Part shown: in pieces, positions 52,791 through 63,600 of the stretch | Numbering within the stretch: position 1 is the stretch's first letter | Layout of the letters: every line of letters begins with the position of its first letter | Origin: an uncultured Aquimarina sp. | GTDB lineage: Bacteria > Bacteroidota > Bacteroidia > Flavobacteriales > Flavobacteriaceae | Direction: 5' to 3' | Assembly (NCBI GenBank): GCA_947496705.1 | Contig: CANMDW010000008.1 | Location: 62,001-126,000 of the forward strand | Length of the DNA: 64,000 bases | Notes under the pieces: generated by a model | Database searches by the model: none | What the model was told of the DNA's origin: nothing | What the model saw: only the letters and a program-made list of their open reading frames with translations | Program-made: the position numbers and the translations under genes

Positions 52791-53921
52791 TTACTCATTT
52801 TCATTTTTTACTTTATTAAGAATATCTCTTATACCCATACTTAAAACGGTACTCCATTCTATACCATTTAATTTTCCTTCCAATCTATCTGCCCAAGAGT
52901 TTGAAAGAACAATAATGACATATCCATTATCATAAAAACGAATAATTCCATTATGAGCGCCATCTTCTGAGCCTCCATGTCTTATTTCTTTCAACTTTCC
53001 TTCTTGATTCTGAACAAACCAACCATATCCATAGAAAGTGCCATTTATAGCATCTCCTCTCACATTAGTATACGGCTTGAAAAACCGCTGTGTATTACTT
53101 TCTTTAAGAATTTTATTATTCTTAATTACATTTAACCATTTGAATAAATCTTGAGTTGTACTATACAGCCCAGTCCCACCTTTATAACCATAATTTGTAA
53201 TACAAATACCTTTATTATAAACTTTTTCGGGTAAGGCATTTAATATCTCAAGATCGTTGAAAGGGGCAATGGTATTCTCACCATCCTTTTCCATACCCCA
53301 AAAACCTGTTTGCGTTAAATTAGCTGGAGATAGTAAATGCTGAGAAATATAGTCTTCAAATGTTTGTCCCGATACAAGTTCAATTATGATTGCTAAAAGG
53401 TTGTAGCCTTCTGCAGAATAGCTAAACTTTTCACCTATCTCATATTTTAAGTTAGAAGACAATACTAAATTAATAGCCTCATTTCTATTAGTAATACCAT
53501 CTAAAGGATAATTATTACCTAAGCCTGAGCTATGTGTAAGAAGATGGTGAATAGTAATACCCTTTTTGTCTTCAGGAATGTAGCTTATAAATTTAGTTAT
53601 AGAATCATTAATTGATAGCTTGCCCTCTTCTTGCAATTTAAGTATCGCTGTCGCAGTAAATTGTTTGGACATTGAGGCAATGTAGAATGCAGTAGTGGTT
53701 TTAAAATTCGAATCCCCATACGCATTGTTAAAGACAATTTTATTGTTCTTACCTACTAAAACCGTACCCTTAAAGCCTACTTTTTCTTGTTCTTTTACAT
53801 AGGATTTGATTGTGTCTTTCAACAAAGAATTTGCATTATCTGTCTTATTCTTTTTCATTTCAGAGCACCCAAAAAAAAACATTAAGGTGAAAAGGTATCG
53901 TAAAATTTGTGGAGTTTTCAT
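52791..53921 (-). CDS. Serine hydrolase of the beta-lactamase (class C-like) family, lipoprotein
   Basis: The 376-residue protein has a lipoprotein signal (LFTLMFFFGCSEMKK). The penicillin-binding fold shows ASMSKQFTATAIL (SxxK), FSYSAEGYNLLAIIIE (the YxN position reads YSA) and the HxG box EIRHGGSEDGAH. The modified middle motif suggests an esterase or D-aminopeptidase, not a true beta-lactamase. Periplasmic or outer-membrane bound. Confidence 0.88.
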   Translation of the reverse strand: MKTPQILRYLFTLMFFFGCSEMKKNKTDNANSLLKDTIKSYVKEQEKVGFKGTVLVGKNNKIVFNNAYGDSNFKTTTAFYIASMSKQFTATAILKLQEEGKLSINDSITKFISYIPEDKKGITIHHLLTHSSGLGNNYPLDGITNRNEAINLVLSSNLKYEIGEKFSYSAEGYNLLAIIIELVSGQTFEDYISQHLLSPANLTQTGFWGMEKDGENTIAPFNDLEILNALPEKVYNKGICITNYGYKGGTGLYSTTQDLFKWLNVIKNNKILKESNTQRFFKPYTNVRGDAINGTFYGYGWFVQNQEGKLKEIRHGGSEDGAHNGIIRFYDNGYVIIVLSNSWADRLEGKLNGIEWSTVLSMGIRDILNKVKNENE

Positions 53922-54044
53922 TCTTGTTTTGTTTTTGGTTAATTCTTGTAATTCATTTTTATCTTTTCTTTAATTTTTGCTGGAATTATTTAACAACATA
54001 CGTAAAATAATTGATTAGCAATTGGATTACTTGATACTCTCCCA
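53922..54044. other. Intergenic flank of the IS21 relic
   Basis: No reading frame of note. The relic of an IS21-type transposase begins at 54045 and the flank shows no clear terminal repeats. Confidence 0.4.
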
Positions 54045-54341
54045 AAAGAAATTGTTTGATCACAATATAATAATCTAATCGTTTTTTTAAAGGTTCATAA
54101 CGAAGATCCCTGTATGCAGGGTTACCTGCTAATAGAGCTGCTTCTAGTTCTGGATTTTCTAATGCTAATAAAGATGATAAGGGAATACGACTTAATTCAA
54201 CTTTTTTTTATGTAGCTCTTTACTGTATTTTTACTCATCTCCAAATTACGGGCAATAGTCTTGATCCCTTTTTCTTGCCTGTGTATTCTTAATAAGTTGT
54301 TTTACCAAACTCATACGCTTTGGTGTCCCTGCCATAGACAT
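54045..54341 (-). pseudogene. IS21-family IstA transposase N-terminal relic
   Basis: From ATG 54341 the frame reads MAGTPKRMSLVKQLIKNTQA. After a frameshift near 54263 it gives IKTIARNLEMSKNTVKSYIK, the HTH of IstA. The third segment, shifted at an A-run near 54206, reads KVELSRIPLSSLLALENPEL and PAYRDLRYEPLKKRLDYY. Nothing of the catalytic DDE part or IstB is present. The region to 54515 is otherwise empty. Confidence 0.75.
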
Positions 54342-54515
54342 CTTTTGATGGTTAAAGAACCATCAAGTAAAACCAAAATCAAATAGCCTAAGGAGTCAGC
54401 TTGATCCAGAATAACTGATCTCATTACTTGCTAAAAGTAATATTGAACTAAAATTTGGTTATCTTTTTAATACAGAGAGGTCAGTTTGATCTAGTATATC
54501 CATTATTGAATTATA

Positions 54516-55967
54516 TTATGATCCCGGTTTATTAGGTATCACTTGTTGAGCATCCAAATAATACGGTCCATCCCAAGATGGTGGTAAGGCATTTACATTT
54601 TGGCCTGTAATGGCTCTATAAATACCAATACTGGTATTTCCTCTTTCCGTAAGCCTTCTTCCTCCAAAAACAGTTTCCACTACATAATCGAAATTGAAAA
54701 CATTATTTTCTACGATAACATCCTGTATACCTTCTTCACTTTGCGGATTTTGTGGGTCAAATGTTATTGACCATGGGTTATTTTGGGTTGAACCATCCCC
54801 TAAAGTATTGTTTGCTACTACAATCCAACGACTGGCACTATTTATACTGTTTTTTGTCAAAATCTCGTTTTCATTTGGTAATATCCCACCACTGTGCAAT
54901 TTAATATTATGCTGGGCAGAACCTGCATTATAAAACAAATTGTGGCCTATAAAAGTATTCACTGCATATCGTGGTCTGATATTGTGCTGTGAAGGATTAG
55001 CCAATTCTGTACCGAGCATATTAAAACCTGTAGATAGTACCCAAGAATTAAAACCAGTTGTTGGCGCAGTATTAGTAGCCTCATACATAAAAATATTCCA
55101 CGGATATCGCATACTATCCGATTGACTCGAAGTACCATTTATGACATAATGTTCTACGGTGTCACCCACATAAAAGCTAGTATTAGTGCCTCTGATTATA
55201 TAGATATCCTCTGCAGAATTGGGGATATTGATTGCTTGAGAATCCAAATCCAGAACAGCAATCCGTGCAGCCCAATTGGTAATAGAGGGGGGCCCTCGTT
55301 CAATATTGATTTCTCCTACAATGGGATTTAACCCTGAACCATTTTTTCCGATTTGTACATCTTGAACTTGTTTTAAATTAATGCTGCCAAATGATGTGAA
55401 ATTTTGACCAGACATCAACAAATAACGTTTTCCTGACTCCCATTGTGGCCAATTGGTTTGATTGGTTAGCAGAATTGCTCCATCTGGAGCTCCAGTAGTG
55501 TCTATATTATTACTTATTACTACTGTATTAGCACCTACATATACCTCATTGGTAGGGGTAACGGTAATTACAATAGATTCGTCGCTAAAGTTACCTTTGC
55601 TATCCTGAGCTCTAACTTTAACTGTATATTTACCAGCAGTTTCAAATATATGTGAAGCAATCGGACCTCCTATTTGCGAATTTTTAGGTTCACCACTATG
55701 TTTCCAAAGACCACTAGTTGGGTCATTGAATGTGAAATGATAGCCTAGCTCTCTAAATGTATCTAGGCTATTATCTGCATGGGTCGTTTCAATAGCACTA
55801 AATTGTACAGCCAGTGGAGCGGGACCACTAATTCTGCTAGCTTTTAGTTTTGTTATAACAACTTCATTTTCATTTGCTGGAGTATTGTTTGTTGCTTCAT
55901 CGTCTGAATTACATCCGACAAATAATACTATACATAATACGCTGGTGATCCTTAAAATATTTCTCAT
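54516..55967 (-). CDS. PKD-domain lipoprotein with beta-helix-like C-terminal part
   Basis: The 483-residue protein has a lipoprotein signal (LCIVLFVGCNSDDE). A PKD domain (about 38-135, SGPAPLAVQFSAIETT and GKYTVKVRAQDSKGNFSDES) is followed by a long part rich in N and G strands (about 140-470, VVIVNNTLGDGST-like segments, DVIVENNVFNFDYV) that suggests a right-handed parallel beta-helix, as in polysaccharide lyases. No catalytic residues can be pinned down. It is probably surface-exposed and carbohydrate-interacting. Confidence 0.75.
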   Translation of the reverse strand: MRNILRITSVLCIVLFVGCNSDDEATNNTPANENEVVITKLKASRISGPAPLAVQFSAIETTHADNSLDTFRELGYHFTFNDPTSGLWKHSGEPKNSQIGGPIASHIFETAGKYTVKVRAQDSKGNFSDESIVITVTPTNEVYVGANTVVISNNIDTTGAPDGAILLTNQTNWPQWESGKRYLLMSGQNFTSFGSINLKQVQDVQIGKNGSGLNPIVGEINIERGPPSITNWAARIAVLDLDSQAINIPNSAEDIYIIRGTNTSFYVGDTVEHYVINGTSSQSDSMRYPWNIFMYEATNTAPTTGFNSWVLSTGFNMLGTELANPSQHNIRPRYAVNTFIGHNLFYNAGSAQHNIKLHSGGILPNENEILTKNSINSASRWIVVANNTLGDGSTQNNPWSITFDPQNPQSEEGIQDVIVENNVFNFDYVVETVFGGRRLTERGNTSIGIYRAITGQNVNALPPSWDGPYYLDAQQVIPNKPGS

Positions 55968-55985
55968 CGTTTGTTTTTATTGTTT

Positions 55986-56547
55986 TTACTTTTTTAAAAT
56001 TTTATATGTTTTTATGTATATTCCTTCTATAGAAATATTTGCAAAGTAAATACCTTTCGCTCCTCTGATATCAATGGTCATACGTTCAGATTTCATCATA
56101 CCTATATTCAGAAATTGTTTGCCCAAGTAAGTCTCTTATTTTTACGGTGATATTTTCGTAAAACTTACCGAAATCAATGAATATCTTTCTTGTAGTAGGA
56201 TTAGGGTATACGTATAGATCATCAGGTACATTTCCAATCGTATCAATACTAAGTGTATTTAATTGATATTCAGAAAAAAATAGTGTAGTTGGATCTAAGC
56301 TATTACCATATAAATTTCCTTCATACCCTAAAGTATGTATTCTCCCATTTTTATCAATATCTAAACTATTCATAGTTATATATAATGGGTTTCCTTTATG
56401 CAAAACATCTTGCCAATTGCCAGAAGTATCAAAATGAGCCAAAAAACCATCTACACTAGAAGATGTACTACTCATACTTTCATTACCAAAAGCTACATTA
56501 GCACCTATAAACTGACCAGAAACTAGGACTGAATTATTATATATTTA
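55986..56547 (-). pseudogene. T9SS cargo C-terminal relic, frameshifted
   Basis: On the minus strand, from about 56547, an open frame without a start (after a TAA) reads VLVSGQFIGANVAFGNES and then DGFLAHFDTSGNW. It continues to the type IX sorting domain LYVYPNPTTRKIFIDFGKFY. A stop at about 56086 interrupts YRYDEI; the next frame continues KSERMTIDIRGAKGIYFANI and YKILKK to TAA 55986. So the 5' end is missing and the sorting domain is shifted. Confidence 0.78.
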
Positions 56548-56823
56548 GAATTCTCTCGTTTTTACATATTTAAATTAGCTCAGTTTTCAAAATTATATCA
56601 AACCATGTTGGCTATACATCACTATAAAGAGGTATCCTTATAAATACTTAATAAAAGGTAATCTAGAATAACCTTCTTTTTTATTCTTTATTCTTTTACA
56701 TTAATTTTTATGTTTGAAGTAACTCTCGTAGACTTTTGATTACATAAAAGATAAAACACAAGTTTAGCAATTTATCAGCACTATTTTAGTCGATTTAAAC
56801 TTGTAATTGTTTCTTTACAACCA

Positions 56824-57348
56824 TTATTTGGTCGATTTAACAGATTTGGCAATTTTTTCAGCAAGACTTTGAAGGTTTTTAGGTACAGAAATCTTGGCTT
56901 GTAATTCACCCGTTCTATAATAGACAGATACAATATTACCTTGTTCATTCACTGCTAAAAAACCATTATTAGTTTGTTCAGCCTTCGTAATATTTGTTGC
57001 CATAAAATTTTTAAGATCTTTCTTAAAACCATCGAGAGAACTGATTTCACCAAAAGCAGGATTCACAGAAATGTTTACTTCATTCATATTATCAGACAAT
57101 ATCTGTGAGGTAGTAAATCCATATTCGCCATCAGAAAGAACTTTGGCCTTTTTGGGAACAAGAATAGTGAATCCCATTTTGCTATTTTCATAGTTCGTAA
57201 GTTCAATGTTATCTTCTTCTTGACCATCACTTTTCTTTTCTTTTTTTTCATTATTTTGTTTAACCTCTTTTTCTTTAGAATTGGTACCATCACATGATAT
57301 CAAATTCATAGTAGTTATAATTGTAAATAAGAATACTATTTTTTTCAT
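56824..57348 (-). CDS. Hypothetical lipoprotein (174 aa)
   Basis: Lipoprotein signal (FTIITTMNLISCDGTNSK), a highly charged Lys/Glu linker (about 25-50) and a globular part with MGFTILVPKKAKVLSDGEYG, TSQILSDNMNEVNISVN and IAKSVKSTK. The pattern recalls small PsbP-like or DUF-type exported domains. No family assigned. Monocistronic; 140 bp separates it from the AraC-type gene. Confidence 0.72.
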   Translation of the reverse strand: MKKIVFLFTIITTMNLISCDGTNSKEKEVKQNNEKKEKKSDGQEEDNIELTNYENSKMGFTILVPKKAKVLSDGEYGFTTSQILSDNMNEVNISVNPAFGEISSLDGFKKDLKNFMATNITKAEQTNNGFLAVNEQGNIVSVYYRTGELQAKISVPKNLQSLAEKIAKSVKSTK

Positions 57349-57488
57349 TCTTTATGATTTGTTAATGTTCAAAAATTTTATTGGCCGAAAAGTAAAATTT
57401 TTGCCAGCGCAAGAAAAGTTATGGTGGGTAAGATTTATAAATCACACCATAAAAAAGGAGCGCTCTTAATCCGGCAGTTGCAGCAATT

Positions 57489-59195
57489 TTAATCCTGAAT
57501 ACGTTTTATAAAATATGATGGGTATATTCCTGTTTTTTTATAAAAAGCAGCAGAAAAAGATTGCCTACTTTTAAACCCAACCTCTTTTGCAATTGCTTCT
57601 ATCGTAAAAAAACGTAAAGATCTATTTTTGGTCAATTGATCAACTGCAAAATCAATTCGTAAATTATTGAGGTAATTTGAAAAATTAACATGCTTATAGT
57701 CATTTATGATTTTTGATAAATATGCACTATTTGTATTTAACTCTTTGGCTAATGAATTAAGAGTATAATACTTCTTTGAAAATTTATTAGAGTTCTCAAA
57801 ACTATTAAGTTGCTTTAAAACATATTCCACAATTTCAAAAGGAATATCGGTATTCTCTTTCTTTTTTGAAAAACTAATAATATCGGTAACATATAAATTT
57901 GAATCAGAATCTTTATTTTTATGTTGTTCAAGTAACTTTTGGAAACGCTTTTTATTTAGATAACTTTTTCTTAAACCATAAATAGCCAATGCAAAAAGAA
58001 GTATTATAAACAGAATTAAGATTATGATCATTTCATGTTTTAAAAATTTATCCTGTTTTAATTGATTAATTAATTTTTCTTTTTCAGAAATCAATTCGTG
58101 TGTATCATACTTTTTACTAATATTTTTACTTAAGTATATTTGGTTAGTATGATTAATACTATCAAGTCTGAGTAAAGTATTAATGTATTGAAATTGCTTA
58201 TCAATATCTTTTTTCGATCTATAATAATCTATCAAATAGCTATAACTATCAAGCAACAAAGGCACTACATCTCTAGTCTCTTTAAAAATAGAGTCCACAC
58301 TTTTAAAGTATAGAATACTCTTATCTATTTCGCCAAGAGCAAAATAAGAACGGGCAATGTAATAATTACAAGTAGCTGTTCTTGTTTTTACGTTTTCACT
58401 TTTTTGCATAAGACTTTTTCCTTTTTTTAAACTATCGATTGCATAATGATATCTTTTTAAGAAAAAGTGTTGTATGCCTGAGGTTGTAACAAAATAAGAG
58501 TATGATGATGTATCTTTATTTTTTAAGGTTTGTTGAATTCCTTCAGTAATATATCCCGTTGCTGAATCAAACTGTTTACTTTGAATATAGGAATCGGCTA
58601 AAGCAAAGAGCCCTCTACTATAATTTTTTGAGTGCTTGTATCTGGCATTATTATGTTTAAGAAATTTTAAATAATTTATGAAAATTGATTGTGCTTCCTT
58701 TCTTTCATCGATAGTATTCTTTAATAACCCTATATTAAATTTTAAAGTCCAAAATAAAAATTCATTTCCATTTTCTTTTGCATATTTCGAAGCCTCCAAA
58801 TAAAAGTCCAAAGCCTTTTTGTAATTTCCTAATTCATAGTATATATTTCCTTTCAATAAATACCCAGAACCCGGGTATCTAATATGTTTTATATTTTTAG
58901 TAATACTAATAATACTATCGGCATATTTTAATTGATTTGGAGCATTTAATTTCGATAAAAAATAATAAGCATTTGCCATGCCAATAGTGTCCATTTGGGA
59001 TTTGGCATTATAAAGAGACAACATAACTATCTGTAGTTTTAAAGAATCTTCCGATAGTTGATTAATTTTCGTTTTTAGCACTAAAAAGTCTGAAGAGTTG
59101 TCTGAATTTTTTAAATATTTAATTTGTCCCATTAGTGGCTGAACAAAAATCAGTAAAATTACTACGCTGTTTGTAAACAAAAACTTCATCATCAT
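57489..59195 (-). CDS. AraC-family regulator with TPR repeats and a transmembrane helix
   Basis: The 568-residue protein has a signal peptide (FLFTNSVVILLIFVQPLMGQ), TPR-type helical repeats (about 40-370, LKGNIYYELGNYKKALDFY), one transmembrane helix (MIIILILFIILLFALAIYGL, about residue 400) and a C-terminal AraC HTH (about 460-565, AYLSKIINDYKHVNFSNYL and IEAIAKEVGFKSRQSFSAAF). The periplasmic TPR part would sense a ligand and the cytoplasmic part bind DNA. Target genes are unknown. Confidence 0.9.
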   Translation of the reverse strand: MMMKFLFTNSVVILLIFVQPLMGQIKYLKNSDNSSDFLVLKTKINQLSEDSLKLQIVMLSLYNAKSQMDTIGMANAYYFLSKLNAPNQLKYADSIISITKNIKHIRYPGSGYLLKGNIYYELGNYKKALDFYLEASKYAKENGNEFLFWTLKFNIGLLKNTIDERKEAQSIFINYLKFLKHNNARYKHSKNYSRGLFALADSYIQSKQFDSATGYITEGIQQTLKNKDTSSYSYFVTTSGIQHFFLKRYHYAIDSLKKGKSLMQKSENVKTRTATCNYYIARSYFALGEIDKSILYFKSVDSIFKETRDVVPLLLDSYSYLIDYYRSKKDIDKQFQYINTLLRLDSINHTNQIYLSKNISKKYDTHELISEKEKLINQLKQDKFLKHEMIIILILFIILLFALAIYGLRKSYLNKKRFQKLLEQHKNKDSDSNLYVTDIISFSKKKENTDIPFEIVEYVLKQLNSFENSNKFSKKYYTLNSLAKELNTNSAYLSKIINDYKHVNFSNYLNNLRIDFAVDQLTKNRSLRFFTIEAIAKEVGFKSRQSFSAAFYKKTGIYPSYFIKRIQD

Positions 59196-59874
59196 ATTAT
59201 AATTTTATTAGTAAGCAATATGCTATCTTTATAATATTTATTAGAAAATATCAACAAAGGAAATCATAGATAAACCTCAATTCTTCTATATACCCCATTA
59301 TACTCTTACTATTTTCTATGACAGACTACACAAAATCATCTCTTACAGGTAATACAAGTTTATCTAGATAGCAAGCTTATTATGCTTTCCAAAAACCATC
59401 TCCTTCTATAGCCTTGCAATTTTCGATTGACCCACAGAAAGTAGTTAATATTGAAACTCTAAATATTAAAGTCATTTTTTAATAAGTTTCATTGCTTAAA
59501 TAAATGGGCATATAATTAAAAAGTATAAGATTAGTTTATTTAAAAAAATTACGCAAAAATAGTTACTAAATTAAATGTTAAAGTTAATTAGTAACTACTT
59601 TTCATGGTCTATTTCAAGTTTAAAAAAGTTTATACTCAAAACCTATGCATTTAAATCCATTTTTACCTATAAAAAAGATTACATAGTAAAGGTGAGGAAT
59701 TCGGTGAGTTTCTTTCTATGAGAAATGCTAAAATATTAATAAACAGGTAATTAAAATCAACGATTACAATCCTTTCGACTCTACTGAAATTTGGTAGTAA
59801 TTACCATCAAAAGAGGCTATCTGAAAAAGCAGTCTTTTTTGTTCAATTTTGGGTGTTACTCTAGTCTTAATAAT
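59196..59874. other. Intergenic stretch, no gene seen
   Basis: This 679-bp AT-rich region has no convincing frame on either strand. A weak AAAAGAGGCT/AGCAGTCTTTT pairing near 59811-59840 may be a terminator remnant. No TGAC-N4-GTCA site was seen. Confidence 0.5.
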
Positions 59875-60501
59875 TTAAATTAGCTCTCCTACTATCTTTT
59901 TCCCGTGATATGATTTTGCTTTTATAGACCGATGTAGTTCTTCTATATTTTTGTTGGATATTGACCCTGCCGGAAGTATTTCTAGTTTTTCTTTAGACAT
60001 GGATACCATTTTTTTCAGAATAGCCTTTCCTTCAGTTGCTGTTGGTTTACCTCCGGAAGTCAATACTGTTGTTATGCCACCAATTTCTAAAAGATCATTT
60101 AATGCTACAATAATATCTGGTGTTTCATCAATTGCTTTATGGATTACTACCTTCATTGGCAGTGCAGCTTTTACTAGTGTGGCTATTCTGTTAAGATCTA
60201 AAGTGTTATCTTCTTTTAAAATACCAAATACAACTCCATCTACTCTCAGTATTTTACAGGATCTTATTTGCTCCTTCATTATTTCGAATTCATCTTCAGA
60301 ATAAACAAAATTGCCTCCTCTGGGGCGTATCATTACCCGTATTGGGATGCTTATTTTTTCTTTTGTTTCTTTTATAACTTCCAAAGGAGGTGTAATTCCA
60401 CCAACACTTAGGTCTCCACATAATTCAATCCTATTTGCTCCTTTCTGTTCTGCAAGTAATGCTTGATAAACTCCTTCTACACAGGCTTCTTTTATATACA
60501 T
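59875..60501 (-). CDS. cutC: CutC-family protein (copper homeostasis)
   Basis: The 208-residue TIM-barrel protein shows KEACVEGVYQALLAEQKGAN, RIELCGDLSVGGITPPLEVI, IPIRVMIRPRGGNFVYSEDE, KVVIHKAIDETPD and VLTSGGKPTATEGK, all typical of CutC. The family was linked to copper tolerance, but its enzymatic reaction is unproven. It starts 109 bp after the large FG-GAP gene ends and may belong to a carbohydrate locus continuing beyond the window. Confidence 0.93.
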   Translation of the reverse strand: MYIKEACVEGVYQALLAEQKGANRIELCGDLSVGGITPPLEVIKETKEKISIPIRVMIRPRGGNFVYSEDEFEIMKEQIRSCKILRVDGVVFGILKEDNTLDLNRIATLVKAALPMKVVIHKAIDETPDIIVALNDLLEIGGITTVLTSGGKPTATEGKAILKKMVSMSKEKLEILPAGSISNKNIEELHRSIKAKSYHGKKIVGELI

Positions 60502-60610
60502 ATCTGTATGATAGTTTTAGTATGAACTCATCTTGAGTAATGGTTTTATTAAACTTATTTTTTAAAAAAGTTTCGACGAATAGCCTGTCGGAACAAACCA
60601 AAAGGTAGTA

Positions 60611-63600
60611 TTATTGTTTGCACAAAATAAAAGATTGAAGTATTCCATTGTTATTGGCAACCAGAACCAATTTTTGTTTTTCTATCATTCGTATTTTTTT
60701 GACATCTCCATTTGTAAAAAACCCACTTTCGGTTATGGTCTGAGGGATAAAACCTCCTGCTCCATTTCCGAAAAGTAGCAAACCGGTGCCTGCATCGTTA
60801 CGCATCGTCTCGATTTCCGAGACGTATAGGTTTCCTGCCAGTAGAATATCAAGGTTTTTATCATTGTTAAAGTCTTTTATAAGTATATCATGTACACTAG
60901 AAAACTGTGCTTTATTTGGCAAAGCTGTTAATTTAAATGTTCCATCTCCCAAATTTTCTACATAAGAAGTTGCAAAAGTTTGCGCCTCATAGTGTAATGC
61001 CTCTTGTAAATTATCATTTCCGTAGACTTCATTTATTTCCAATGAGGCAAAAAGATCATATTTTTTTATTTTTTCTTTAAGCTCTGGAACTTGTTGAGCA
61101 GAACACGAAAATCCTCTTACAGGATAATGCTTTCCCGAATTATAATATCCCAATACGATATCCCTGCTACCGTTCTTGTCAAAATCCTCAAAATATATGT
61201 CAAAAGGTTTTTCTTCTGAAGTTTTATATTTATAATTGAGTCCCAGATTGCCGGCAATAAAGTCGGTATCGCCGTCATTGTCGAAATCACCTTTTTCAAT
61301 ACTAAACCACCAACCAGAAGAATTATGCAGTCCAGAGACACTTGACTTGGTAAACTGCCCTTTTTTATTTTCAAAAATCGTAATAGACATCCACTCACCG
61401 ACGATGATCAAATCCTGATCTCCATCCTGATCAAAATCGTCCCATACCGCATCTGTAACCATGCCCAGGTCTTTTAATTCTGGTGCTATTTGCTGCGTTA
61501 CATCAACTAGTTCCCCTTTCCTATTTTCTAAAATGTAGCTGGACACTGGGGCCGGGTAAGTTCCTGGGAATAATCTGCCACCAATAAATACATCAAGATC
61601 TCCATCCTTGTCAAAATCTGATGGAATCACACATGATCCACTGACTGTAGGCAGCATTAATCCTTCAGCCTTAGTAAAATTTCCTTTTCCGTCATTTAAG
61701 TACAGTCTATCGATATAGTTTTTTGATTTTGATGAATATTCGTTTCCTCCACTCACCACATATAAATCTTTGTCTCCATCGGTATCAACATCAAAAAAAA
61801 CAGCATCCAGATCTTCTTTTTCATTATCCACTTTAAATGACTCTTGATCGGCCTCTGTAAATGTTCCTAATGTATTCTGAATATACAACGAAGCCGTATT
61901 GCCCACTGCTGCGCCAACATAAACATCTGGTAAGTCATCATTATTGACATCTGCTACTGCTAAAGCAGGGCCAAATTGTGACAATTTATGAGGCAACAAC
62001 ACCTGATCTTTATAATCGTCAAAATTATTTTCTTTATGAATATGCACCAATTTCTGAAGCCCGGTGATCTCCTTAAAAACCGGATTTGACACCTCATCTT
62101 TTTTTACATCTTTAGAAATTGCTTCATCCATAAAAAGTGTAATATCCTGATTGGTTTTTATGTTTTTTAGTATTGTTGTCTTGCCATTTGGCCAGTCTAC
62201 AATTATTTCATCGACGTTTTCAACACTACCTAATCCAAAATGTGCTATTTGCTCACTCGTAGAATAGATTCCTCTTACATTGGTAGTCTCTACAAACTGT
62301 TTTTCATCTCCATAATGAACAGTAATCTTGGTCCCTAAAGTATTTCTGTGATCTTTATCTTTTAATTTTAGTCTTAAAAAATTACTTATGAAATTTTCAC
62401 GAGTGTTATTTTTGTAGATAAAGGCTTCTTCATTAATATTGTTTACAACAATCTCTAAATCGCCATCATTATCCAGATCTGCATAGGCTGCCCCATTAGA
62501 AAATGTTTTTTGATCAAGGCCCCAATCATCCATTACTTTGGTAAAAGTATAGTCTCCATTATTTTTATATGCATAATTTTTTAGCCTTTCGGAAGGAAGG
62601 ATCTCCACCGTTTTTTTTAGATCAAGAATATCCCAAATACTTACATCGCCGGCATTAGGATTATTCTTTACAAATGTATTGGCTACATCTACTACATAAT
62701 CTGCCATTTTCTTATTGGCATCGGTATTACGTATATCTCTAAGGAGTCCGTTGGTTACGTAAATATCTTTTAATCCGTCGTTATCAAAATCGGCCATCAA
62801 ATTGGCCCAGCTCCAATCGGTTGAGGAAATATTGGCCAGTTCTGCAATCTCACTATAAGTGCCGTTTCCATTATTTAATTGCAGGGTATTGAACATATAC
62901 TGATAATGCCCGCCCTGGTTTACTACTTTCCAAAAAGCCTGTGGATTCATCCCACTCATATTGGATTTTAGCCTAATGTTATCCTCAGCAGCCATATCGG
63001 CTACCATAATATCCAGTAAACCATCATTATTGATATCGGCGGCATCTACACCCATACTGAAGTAAGACATATGTTTGAGTGCGGTATCGGCAACGTTTGT
63101 AAAAGTTCCATCCTGATTATTGATATAAAAGAAATCGGGTAAGTAAAAATCATTGGCTATATACAGATCTGTATAGCCATCATTATTAAAGTCTGAAGCA
63201 GACACACTATTTGCATTGCTTGTTCTTAAAACGCCAGCCTCGTTGCTTACATCAACATAATGTGTATTTCCAACATTTTTATAAAGTTTTGAGGCATATT
63301 GCAGGTCTTTTTTTAAGTCTATCCCAAAAAATTTAGAATAACTACCGGGATTTGGTGGCTGGTTGAGCAAAAAAAGATCCAGGAGGCCATCATTGTTATA
63401 GTCAAAAAAAGTAGCATGCCGGGTACGTTGGTCATTATCGATCCCAAACTTTGCAGCTTGTTCAGAAAAAGTAAGATCGCCATTATTAATGTACAACTTA
63501 TTCTTTCTTAATTGGGGATCATCATCATAAAGCTCACGACACACATAGATATCTATATAACCATCTCCATTTACATCTGCCAGTGCCACTCCCGAAGACC

